A stretch of 64,000 nucleotides of DNA, from positions 1 to 64,000 of the forward strand of contig NZ_JACXZC010000006.1 of the NCBI RefSeq assembly GCF_020281205.1. Reading direction: 5' to 3'. The position numbers were made by a program, and so were the translations under genes. Positions 26,615 to 33,620 of this stretch are shown here, piece after piece (positions within the stretch are counted from its first letter, which is position 1; each line of letters starts with the position of its first letter). The DNA comes from Empedobacter stercoris (GTDB lineage: Bacteria; Bacteroidota; Bacteroidia; Flavobacteriales; Weeksellaceae). The notes under the pieces are model-generated. The model was not told where the DNA came from, ran no database searches, and saw nothing but the letters and a program-made list of their open reading frames with translations.

Positions 26615-27706
26615 CTATTTCGAGAACATAGTTTTTAATTCATTTAATACATTTGATCCACCAGAAATTGAGATTTCTCCAACTTTATCAGCTATTTTTT
26701 CAATGTATTCCATTTCTTTTAATTTCCATAAAGTTTCATTTTCTTCCATTAATTTTGCTGTGTTTAACAAGCTTCTTGTCGAAGCAGTTTCTTCACGGCG
26801 TGTAATCGAATTGGCTTGTGCTGTTTTTTCGGCAATCAAAACGCGGTTCATAATTTCTCTTATTTCTCCTGGAAGAATAATATCTTTCATCCCTGCGTTG
26901 ATTAATTTTAGACCAATTTTTTCAAATTGAGTTTCATATTTTTGAATAATATAATTCGTTACCGAATTTTTATCCGACATCAAATCATCAAAATTCATAT
27001 TGCCAATAAATTCTCTCAATCCCAATTGAATCGCTTGATAAATCATTTTCTCGAAATCCTTGTTCGATTGAAAAGCGTTTATCAAATCTGTGATTTGGTA
27101 GTCTACCATAAAATTGATTCGCAATTGTGCTTTATCTTTTGTCAAAATTTCTTGTCCAGAAATTTCAATTGTTTGCGGACGCATATCATAAGAAACCATC
27201 GAAATTTTGACTTCGTTGTTATAAAATTTATAATCGCCAGCTTTAAAAACCGAGTCAAATTCATTGTCTTTAAACAAAATTCCTTCATGATAAGTTGGAA
27301 TTGAAATAATACGAATCGCACCAGCTTTTCTTAAAATATCAATTTCTCTTTTTGTTAAATTCTTAATTTCGTCAGTAGAATTCAAATCAAATTTTACAGC
27401 TTTTAATTGAGTTGAATTTTTCCAAATCATCACATTTTTATTGTAAAACGAATCATAGATTTGATTGTTTTTGTAAATAATCAATACCTCATTATGCAAC
27501 ACTTCTATAAAATCTACCATTTCTTTCAATATTTCATTTTCCATAAACATTGCCTGGTATTTTTCATCAATTATTTCGTTGATGTTTAGTTTTTCGATGT
27601 TTTTATTGAAGAAAATCCAATAATTTCCTCTTGTGTAAATTTTTTCTACTTCTTTATTTTTGATATAGATTCCAATTTCTTGGTTGTTAATTGCTAATTT
27701 TTTCAT
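26615..27706 (-). CDS. Slipin/SPFH-domain protein of the rtcB operon
   Basis: 363 residues. The SPFH/band-7 region covers about 145-310 (GAIRIISIPTYHEGILFKD; QEILTKDKAQLRINFMVDYQI given in part; ILIAEKTAQANSITRREETA in the C-terminal helix, which reads RVLIAEK). There is no N-terminal membrane helix, unlike canonical slipins, so it may be soluble or peripherally bound. It precedes rtcB and is probably co-transcribed. SPFH partners of RtcB occur in other bacterial RNA-repair clusters. The role is inferred from context. Confidence 0.85.
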   Translation of the reverse strand: MKKLAINNQEIGIYIKNKEVEKIYTRGNYWIFFNKNIEKLNINEIIDEKYQAMFMENEILKEMVDFIEVLHNEVLIIYKNNQIYDSFYNKNVMIWKNSTQLKAVKFDLNSTDEIKNLTKREIDILRKAGAIRIISIPTYHEGILFKDNEFDSVFKAGDYKFYNNEVKISMVSYDMRPQTIEISGQEILTKDKAQLRINFMVDYQITDLINAFQSNKDFEKMIYQAIQLGLREFIGNMNFDDLMSDKNSVTNYIIQKYETQFEKIGLKLINAGMKDIILPGEIREIMNRVLIAEKTAQANSITRREETASTRSLLNTAKLMEENETLWKLKEMEYIEKIADKVGEISISGGSNVLNELKTMFSK

Positions 27707-27743
27707 TTTATTATTTTTATAGGTTTTTATTATTTTTTCAAAC

Positions 27744-27859
27744 CGTCATTTCGAGTGAAATTGTGAAACAATTTTGTATCGAGAAAAAGGATTGAATAAT
27801 TCTCTATTCTCGATATAATTTTCTTTTTCTTTCGAAACGAAAACCACTCGAACTGACGA
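27744..27859. repeat. Inverted pair of REP-like sequences
   Basis: CGTCATTTCGAGTG at about 27745-27758 faces CACTCGAACTGACG at about 27845-27859, and inside them TATCGAGAA faces TTCTCGATA. This BIME-like imperfect palindrome resembles flavobacterial REP elements. It fills most of the gap between the slipin gene and the insertion sequence. Confidence 0.7.
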
Positions 27860-27878
27860 ATTATTGTCATTCTGATTT

Positions 27879-28856
27879 CTATGACAAAACCAAGTTATTT
27901 TTATAAATATTTTGATTTTTAATTAGTGCATAAATCCGATGAATAATTTTATTTCTAACAGCATTTAAAACAGACATTTTATTTTTCCCTCCTTCTACCT
28001 TTCGATGATAATAAATAGCCAAGTCATTGTCTAAACGAATAGCACTCATTGCAGCTAAATGCAATAGTTTCTTCAAATCTTTATCAGCCATTGATGAAAC
28101 TTTCGGTTTTCGCCTTATGGAAGTTCCAGATTGAAAATCAAATGGAGCTATTCCAGCATAGCAAGCCATTTGTCTTGGCGTATTTATGGTTGTAAAACCA
28201 TCCGTTTTAATCAACATATTAAATGCTAAAACTTTTCCTACACCAGGAATTGATTGTATTCTTTTATAATGGTTATAAAGCTGTTCATCATTACAAATTA
28301 ATTGATAGATTCTATCTTCGATCTCATTAATTTGTTTAGTTAATACATCGATTAGCTTAGTGTTTAAACGTAAAACAGCTTTGTCAACAATTGATTTTAA
28401 AAATAATTCATCTTTTGCTTGAGCTAGTAATCCAGCTCTTATTTTAACGCGATGTTTTCTTTCAGCATTCAATAATTTAATTTTTTCAATCACTTGAGAA
28501 TTAGGTTTCCACTCTTGAAGATCCATATGGTTTTTCAGTAAAAATACAGCAATGCGTTCACTGTCAATTTTATCATTTTTACCTCTAACGAGCCCCATAC
28601 TTTTTTTCAAATGCAAAGGATTAATCACATAAACAGTAAAAGAATAGTTGACTAAAACGCTGTAAAGAATAGCGTTAAATCGACCTGTATTCTCCATTCC
28701 AATCAGAATTTCTTGTTTTTTATCAAACTGTTTGAAAAAATCTTTTATTGCTTTTTCAGTATTAGAAATGTTCTCAAAACGATTCTCTTTATTTACTTGA
28801 ATACAGATGTCTAAAGTTAATTTACTCACATCAATTCCGATAACAATTTTTTCCAT
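27879..28856 (-). CDS. IS110-family transposase (DEDD/RuvC-like)
   Basis: 325 residues. The N-terminal DEDD domain starts IVIGIDVSKLTLDICIQ and includes IGMENTGRFN and KNDKIDSERIA. The C-terminal Transposase_20 domain has SIPGVGKVLAFNMLIKT, MACYAGIAPFDFQSGTS and LKKLLHLAAMSAIR, where the conserved Ser lies. The enzyme recombines DNA guided by a bridge RNA in well-studied relatives. The ORF looks complete, so the element may be active. Confidence 0.95.
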   Translation of the reverse strand: MEKIVIGIDVSKLTLDICIQVNKENRFENISNTEKAIKDFFKQFDKKQEILIGMENTGRFNAILYSVLVNYSFTVYVINPLHLKKSMGLVRGKNDKIDSERIAVFLLKNHMDLQEWKPNSQVIEKIKLLNAERKHRVKIRAGLLAQAKDELFLKSIVDKAVLRLNTKLIDVLTKQINEIEDRIYQLICNDEQLYNHYKRIQSIPGVGKVLAFNMLIKTDGFTTINTPRQMACYAGIAPFDFQSGTSIRRKPKVSSMADKDLKKLLHLAAMSAIRLDNDLAIYYHRKVEGGKNKMSVLNAVRNKIIHRIYALIKNQNIYKNNLVLS

Positions 28857-28861
28857 AAATT

Positions 28862-29040
28862 TGAATTTAATGAGAAGAGAAACTTATCAATAACTCGATT
28901 CCTTACTAATGGGTTTTAAGCCCGAATTTCTATTTGAGAATTTGATAAGAAAGAGTTGAGTCTTAATCAGAATATGAGATTATATAGCTCTGAGCCTGTC
29001 ATAGTTTACTCAAACTCTATTCTCTTCTTTTTTTATTACA
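28862..29040 (-). ncRNA. Candidate bridge RNA of the IS110 element
   Basis: The roughly 200 non-coding bases upstream of the transposase ATG contain pairing segments on the same strand, for example AGAAGAGAATAGAG near 29030 facing CTCTTCTC near 28870. In IS110-group elements this region encodes the RNA that specifies donor and target. No loop-to-target pairing was worked out here, so this is a positional call. Confidence 0.45.
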
Positions 29041-29349
29041 ATTTAAGATTTTCAAATCTAAAGGAGCTTATCGAAGAATCTGGTCTTTTTTACTAATTAA
29101 AAAAGCTAAATCATTTTCCTTTTTTAAAACGGAATTTGAAGTTTGAGCAGCTTGTTTTGATGTCTTATTTTTAAACTTGTTTCAAATCATTTTGACTTGA
29201 TGTTTTGTTTAAAAACTTTAAAATCAATCATCAACTAAAGTTTCAAATTCAGGTTTTAAGCAAGTTTTTGATCTTATTTCAAATTCATTTCTACGAAATA
29301 AATTCTCTATTCGAAAAGAAAACTTTTTAGCTTTTTTGTTTTCAATGTT

Positions 29350-29570
29350 GCCCTTTCGGGCGATGAACAGATTTAAAGTCTGTATGAATTGCTCTACCCA
29401 CTGAGCTATTTCAGTTTCCTGAAAGTAGGATTCGAACCTACGACCCATCCACTGGAGATTTTAATTATTCAGAATAGAAGTGATGAAACATTTTCTACTA
29501 CAATGCTATACTGAAACATTTGTCAAGGAACAATTAAAATCATTTGGTTGTTAAACCTTTGACAAAGTTG
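29350..29570 (-). ncRNA. Structured RNA with circularly permuted tRNA-like module (bacterial Y RNA-like)
   Basis: Minus-strand order 5' to 3': hairpin I (29519-29566, arms CCTTTGACAAA/TTTGTCAAGG written in plus sense); hairpin II (29468-29515); then the module. Its parts are a variable loop GGGTC (29442-29446), T-arm GTAGG-TTCGAAT-CCTAC (29425-29441), an acceptor-like stem TTTCAG closed by GAAA to CTGAAA (29409-29424), TA, and D-arm GCTC-AGTGGGTA-GAGC (29391-29406). An anticodon-like stem is formed by the two flanks (ATTCAT with GTGGAT). A GCCC-GAAA-GGGC hairpin (29350-29361) follows. The acceptor is sealed, so it cannot be aminoacylated. This matches the tRNA mimicry of YrlA-type Y RNAs. The ends are estimates. 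Confidence 0.72.
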
Positions 29571-29579
29571 GAGTAGAAG

Positions 29580-29598
29580 TACGCACGAGAATTGCGTA
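29580..29598. promoter_or_regulatory. Operator 1, TACGCAC-N5-TTGCGTA
   Basis: A 19-base inverted repeat with 7-base arms (one mismatch), about 10 bases upstream of the inferred start of the non-coding RNA. Same geometry as the site at 29691. Confidence 0.65.
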
Positions 29599-29690
29599 AT
29601 AAAATATTTTTTCAAAATAATTTGTAAATAATGATAAATAGAGGGTTTTATATTGAAAATATTTTGAATAAAAGTTGAAATAAAAATTTC

Positions 29691-29709
29691 TACGCAAATA
29701 GATTGCGTA
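29691..29709. promoter_or_regulatory. Operator 2, TACGCAA-N5-TTGCGTA
   Basis: A perfect 7-base-arm inverted repeat, 111 bases from operator 1 and 41 bases before the WYL gene start. Its TTGCG overlaps a likely -33 region, with TAGTATTG (29727-29734) as a near-consensus -7. Autoregulation by the WYL protein is the simplest reading. Confidence 0.65.
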
Positions 29710-29750
29710 CTTTGATTTGAAATTTGTAGTATTGAACAAAGAAATCAACC

Positions 29751-30770
29751 ATGGCAACTAATAAAATTGCATTAATACGCTACCAAACGATTGATAAATG
29801 TTTGCAAAATCATTATAGAAAGTGGACTTTAGATGATTTGATTGAAAAAGTTTCGGAAGCTTTATACGAATATGAAGGAATAACGTCTGGAGTTTCGAAA
29901 CGAACGATACAAGGTGACTTACAAGTGATGCGTAGTGATAAATTGGGCTATAACGCGCCAATTGTTGTTAGAGAAAAAAAGTTTTATGAATATGAAGATC
30001 GAGAGTATTCGATTCATAATTCACCAGTTTCGTCTGCAGATTTGGATAAAATGAAAGAAGTGATTTCGGTGATGAAACAATTGAATGGTTTTAATTATTT
30101 TGATGATATGAATGAGATTATTACGCGTCTCGAAAATAATTTATCCAAGCAAACTCATCAACAACCAAATTATATTCAGTTCGAAGAAAATCCTTTATTA
30201 AAAGGTTTAGAACATTTGAATCGGTTGTATCAAGCAATTGTCAAGAAACAACCTTTGTTGATTTCGTATCAATCGTTCAAAGCAAAAATTCAAGAACCAA
30301 AACAACAAGTTTATTATCCGTATTTGTTAAAAGAATATCGCAATCGTTGGTTTTTATTGGCTAAATCGAGAAAAGACATGAAGTTGTATACTTTGGCTTT
30401 GGATAGGATTGTTGAGTTTTATGAATTGGCCAATGAGCCGTTTATTGATGAGTTAGAAATTGATTTTGATACGTATTATAATAATGTGATTGGTGTGACA
30501 AAAAACGTGAAAGAAAGGGAGCAACGAGTTATTTTTCGGGTTAATAAAAAATTGGCGCCTTATGTCGTGACAAAACCTATTCATGCATCGCAAAAAACAT
30601 TGGAGATTACAGATGAAGGAACGTTGTTTTCGATAGAAGTGGTGCATAATTTTGAGTTAGAACGAGAAATTTTAGGCTTTGGTGAAGAAATTGAAATTCT
30701 TGCTCCGAGATTAGTAAAAAAGAGAATTAAAACTCGATTAGATAAAGCGTATAATCAATACAAAAAATAA
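29751..30770 (+). CDS. WYL-domain transcriptional regulator
   Basis: 339 residues. The N-terminus is a winged-HTH (YQTIDKCLQNHYRKWTLDDL; SGVSKRTIQGDLQVM). The middle WYL domain includes LEHLNRLYQAIVKKQPLLIS, VYYPYLLKEYRNRWFLLAKS and LALDRI, followed by a C-terminal WCX-like part ending RLDKAYNQYKK. WYL proteins often sense nucleic acids or nucleotides. It is divergent from the ncRNA-slipin-rtcB direction and flanked by the paired palindromes, so it probably controls the repair locus. Confidence 0.88.
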   Translation: MATNKIALIRYQTIDKCLQNHYRKWTLDDLIEKVSEALYEYEGITSGVSKRTIQGDLQVMRSDKLGYNAPIVVREKKFYEYEDREYSIHNSPVSSADLDKMKEVISVMKQLNGFNYFDDMNEIITRLENNLSKQTHQQPNYIQFEENPLLKGLEHLNRLYQAIVKKQPLLISYQSFKAKIQEPKQQVYYPYLLKEYRNRWFLLAKSRKDMKLYTLALDRIVEFYELANEPFIDELEIDFDTYYNNVIGVTKNVKEREQRVIFRVNKKLAPYVVTKPIHASQKTLEITDEGTLFSIEVVHNFELEREILGFGEEIEILAPRLVKKRIKTRLDKAYNQYKK

Positions 30771-30799
30771 AAGCTGTCTCAGATAAGACAGCTTTTTAT
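30771..30799. terminator. Bidirectional terminator hairpin
   Basis: Stem AAGCTGTCT (30771-30779) and AGACAGCTT (30786-30794), then T residues. Confidence 0.85.
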
Positions 30800-30817
30800 A
30801 TGTAATAATGTGTAAAA

Positions 30818-31159
30818 TTAATCGCCCATCAATCCTCCAACTAAAGAGTTGACAAAAGCTAAAATAATTCCGAATAATAAGGCGTACCAAAATCCGTCAA
30901 CATGAAAACTATCTCCCATAATTGCGCTCGCTAACAATATAATTATAGCCGTAATTACAAATGAGAATAATCCTAATGTTAAGATTGTTATAGGTAAGCT
31001 AATAAATTGTAGCAAAGGTTTTATAAAAGCATTTAAAAGACCTATAACAATTGCAACAATTATTGCAGATCCGTATCCTTTGATACTTACTCCAGGTAAA
31101 ATGTTAGCAAGTCCAAAGACAACTAATGCTGATACCAAAAGATTAATAATAAAGCCCAT
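30818..31159 (-). CDS. Four-helix membrane protein, PF04020 'phage holin' family
   Basis: 113 residues with four transmembrane stretches: FIINLLVSALVVFGLANIL, AIIVAIVIGLLNAFIKPLL, ITILTLGLFSFVITAIIIL and FWYALLFGIILAFVNSLV. The NAFIKPLLQFISLPITILTLG motif region is characteristic of the YvlD/PF04020 family (quoted in part). Despite the family name these are chromosomal membrane proteins of unknown role. It stands alone between two terminators. Confidence 0.85.
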   Translation of the reverse strand: MGFIINLLVSALVVFGLANILPGVSIKGYGSAIIVAIVIGLLNAFIKPLLQFISLPITILTLGLFSFVITAIIILLASAIMGDSFHVDGFWYALLFGIILAFVNSLVGGLMGD

Positions 31160-31243
31160 AAATTTATTTTTTTTAGATTAATATGTTAGTTTAAAATCAA
31201 AAGACTTGCCAAATTGTTAAAAAAATTAATAAAAAATACAAAA

Positions 31244-31267
31244 AAAGCTCAGAACGTGCTGAGCTTT
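31244..31267 (-). terminator. glyS terminator
   Basis: Stem AAAGCTCAG (31244-31252) and CTGAGCTTT (31259-31267), T-run on the minus strand. Confidence 0.85.
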
Positions 31268-31289
31268 AGTATTATTGTATTGAAAAATG

Positions 31290-32825
31290 TTATAATTTTT
31301 CGAAAAGATATTTCATGTTAACTTCTTTATCAATAATTTGTGCTAAATCATCAACAGAAACACGTTTTTGTTCCATTGTATCACGGAAACGTAATGTAAC
31401 AGAATTATCGTTTAATGAATCATGATCAACAGTGATACAGAAAGGTGTACCAATTGCATCCATACGACGGTAACGTTTTCCAATAGAATCTTTTTCTTCG
31501 TAAATTACATTGTAATCTAAACGTAATTTTTTCACGATTTGTTCTGCAAATTCTGGTAAACCATCTTTCTTAACTAATGGTAAAATAGCCGCTTTGATTG
31601 GTGCTAAAGCTGGTGGTAAAGCTAAAACTGTACGTTCTGATCCATCTTCTAATATTTCTTCTTTTAAAGAGTTTGAGAAAACTGCTAAGAACATACGATC
31701 CAAACCAACAGAAGTTTCTACAACATAAGGTGTGTACGATTCATTTGTTTCGTTATCGAAATATTGAATTTTTTTACCTGAATGTTGTTCGTGCGCTTTC
31801 AAATCGAAATCTGTTCGCGAGTGAATTCCTTCTAATTCTTTGAATCCGAATGGGAATTTGAACTCAATATCAGCAGCAGCGTTTGCGTAATGCGCTAATT
31901 TTTCGTGGTCGTGGAAACGGTAATTATCATTTCCTAATCCTAAAGTTTGGTGCCATTTTAAGCGAGTTTCTTTCCATTTTTCGTACCAATCTAATTCTGT
32001 TCCTGGTTTTACGAAAAATTGCATTTCCATTTGTTCAAACTCACGCTGACGGAAAATAAACTGACGTGCAACAATCTCATTACGGAAAGCTTTACCAATT
32101 TGAGCAATTCCGAAAGGTAATTTCATACGTCCAGATTTTTGTACGTTCAAGTAATTTAAGAAAATACCTTGAGCTGTTTCTGGGCGTAAATATAAATCCA
32201 TTGCTTGATCTGCTGTAGCTCCTAATTTTGTACCGAACATCAAGTTGAATTGACGTACTTCTGTCCAATTTTTAGAACCTGTTACAGGATCAGCAATTTC
32301 TAATTCTTCAATCAAAGCTTTTACATCGTCCAAATCTTCGTTTTCCAAAGATTTACCCATGCGTGCTAAAATAGTGTTGATTTGATTTTGGTATTCTACA
32401 ACACGAGGATTTGTCGCAACAAATTGATCTTTATCAAAAGCATCACCGAAACGTTTTGCAGCTTTAGCTACTTCTTTTTCGATTTTACCTTCGATTTTAG
32501 CACAATGATCTTCAATTAAAACATCGGCACGGTAACGTTTTTTAGAGTCTTTGTTATCAATCAAAGGATCATTAAACGCATCAACGTGACCTGAAGCTTT
32601 CCAAGTAGTAGGATGCATAAAAATAGCAGAATCAATGCCGACAATGTTTTCGTGCATTTGTACCATTGCTTTCCACCAATATTGTTTGATGTTATTTTTT
32701 AGCTCAGCTCCGTTTTGACCATAATCGTAAACGGCTGATAATCCATCATAAATCTCACTCGATTGAAAAATGAAACCATATTCTTTCGCATGAGAAACTA
32801 CTTTCTTGAAAATATCTTCTGACAT
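31290..32825 (-). CDS. glyS: Glycine--tRNA ligase (single-chain type)
   Basis: 511 residues. Class II features are present: YRADVLIEDHC, LYLRPETAQGIFLNYLN (in the motif 2 approach), FRQREFEQMEMQFFV, and motif 3 VVETSVGLDRMFLAV, with a C-terminal anticodon-binding domain (LPPALAPIKAAILPL). It charges tRNA-Gly as a homodimer, unlike the alpha-beta GlyQS type. Transcribed alone. Confidence 0.96.
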   Translation of the reverse strand: MSEDIFKKVVSHAKEYGFIFQSSEIYDGLSAVYDYGQNGAELKNNIKQYWWKAMVQMHENIVGIDSAIFMHPTTWKASGHVDAFNDPLIDNKDSKKRYRADVLIEDHCAKIEGKIEKEVAKAAKRFGDAFDKDQFVATNPRVVEYQNQINTILARMGKSLENEDLDDVKALIEELEIADPVTGSKNWTEVRQFNLMFGTKLGATADQAMDLYLRPETAQGIFLNYLNVQKSGRMKLPFGIAQIGKAFRNEIVARQFIFRQREFEQMEMQFFVKPGTELDWYEKWKETRLKWHQTLGLGNDNYRFHDHEKLAHYANAAADIEFKFPFGFKELEGIHSRTDFDLKAHEQHSGKKIQYFDNETNESYTPYVVETSVGLDRMFLAVFSNSLKEEILEDGSERTVLALPPALAPIKAAILPLVKKDGLPEFAEQIVKKLRLDYNVIYEEKDSIGKRYRRMDAIGTPFCITVDHDSLNDNSVTLRFRDTMEQKRVSVDDLAQIIDKEVNMKYLFEKL

Positions 32826-33024
32826 AATTAATTGTGTGTTCTTATTTAAAGTGCAATTTTAGTGAATTTTGATGAGTTTTTAGGTATGAATTGATAAAAT
32901 CAAATAGAGAAAGGTTATTATTAAGAAATTTATGTAAGAAAAGTTGTATGGTTAAGAAGGAAACTCTATAAATAAATCAGAAAATGATATAAATTTTCTA
33001 TTCTCTGTATTTCAAAATTTTGTT

Positions 33025-33032
33025 TATTTTTG
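33025..33032 (+). promoter_or_regulatory. -7 element before the metal-linked operon
   Basis: TATTTTTG matches TAnnTTTG, ending 6 bases before the ATG at 33039. It excludes a TTG start at 33030. Confidence 0.5.
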
Positions 33033-33038
33033 TTCGAC

Positions 33039-33491
33039 ATGAAAATGCAACATTACATAAAATACGTTTTGTCAATAATTTTGATTTTTTCAAATCTTAG
33101 TTATGCATTTTCTATGCATTTTTGTCAAGGAGAGATGGAGCAAGTGAAGTTGAATCATCTTGATAATAATTCGTGCGAGATGGAAATGACAACTTCATGT
33201 TGTCCTCCGAAATCAGAATCAAATCACTGTGAGATTCCACAAGGAGAAACAGAAGAAGATGATGATTGTTGCAAGGATATTTCATATTCGGATAAATTTG
33301 TAGAAAAACAAACAGTTAAAATTCAGAAGCTTTTTCCGATAAGTTTTATTGCTTCAGAAATTCTTCAAATTAAAATTTCGATTCAGAATGAAGAGGTTAA
33401 CAATCAGTCAAGTTTTCTTGATTTTTATGTTGCATCAAATGCGCCTCCATATTATATACTCAATTCTCAATTAACGTTTTACGAAGGCTAA
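33039..33491 (+). CDS. HYC_CC_PP-like exported Cys/His-rich protein
   Basis: About 150 residues from the ATG at 33039. A hydrophobic signal (YVLSIILIFSNLSYAFS) precedes MHFCQGEMEQV, then a metal-binding-like stretch with CEMEMTTSCCPPKSESNHCE and DDDCCKD. The H-x-C, CCPP pattern fits the flavobacterial HYC_CC_PP family, usually beside heavy-metal TonB receptors. It probably binds a metal such as copper in the envelope. First gene of a three-gene run with the TonB receptor and HMA protein. Confidence 0.75.
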   Translation: MKMQHYIKYVLSIILIFSNLSYAFSMHFCQGEMEQVKLNHLDNNSCEMEMTTSCCPPKSESNHCEIPQGETEEDDDCCKDISYSDKFVEKQTVKIQKLFPISFIASEILQIKISIQNEEVNNQSSFLDFYVASNAPPYYILNSQLTFYEG

Positions 33492-33620
33492 TAACCGTTT
33501 TATTTCGATTAAAAACTAATCAGAAAGCAATACGTTATTACTTGAATATTAAAGTACTTGATTAAATCAAAATCAGCAAGTACATAATAATAAATAGGCA
33601 TTTAGCCTTAAATCGTAAAA

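Larger units (their letters stand above)
27876..29064 (-). mobile_element. IS110-family insertion sequence, about 1.19 kb
   Basis: A single transposase gene with about 200 non-coding bases upstream and no terminal inverted repeats, the IS110 layout. The ends are placed by reconstructing the target: GTCATTCTGA (27866-27875) on the left and GCTTATCGAAGAATCTGG (29067-29084) on the right join into a standard flavobacterial REP half. GA occurs at both edges (27874-27875 and 29065-29066) as a possible 2-base core. The length fits the family. The exact ends are inferred. Confidence 0.75.

Noticed and set aside
29367-29383. An anticodon-like hairpin ACAGA-CTTTAAA-TCTGT that would read UUA, a stop-suppressor anticodon
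   Set aside because: It is 6 bases too far from the D-arm, and the flanking strands form a better anticodon-position stem beside a canonical GGGTC variable loop. The hairpin may be an alternative fold.
29391-29446. An ordinary or pseudo tRNA gene
   Set aside because: The halves are in the wrong order on the strand and the acceptor stem is closed by GAAA, so it is not a normal tRNA or a simple insertion-split tRNA.
29224-29448. A 74-codon minus-strand ORF beginning MGRRFESYFQ
   Set aside because: It is read straight through the tRNA-like RNA; such ORFs are common shadows of T-arm sequences (GTTCGAATCC) and the product resembles no protein.
33030-33038. A TTG start for the HYC_CC_PP-like gene
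   Set aside because: It overlaps the -7 promoter element TATTTTTG; the ATG at 33039 gives a normal signal peptide.
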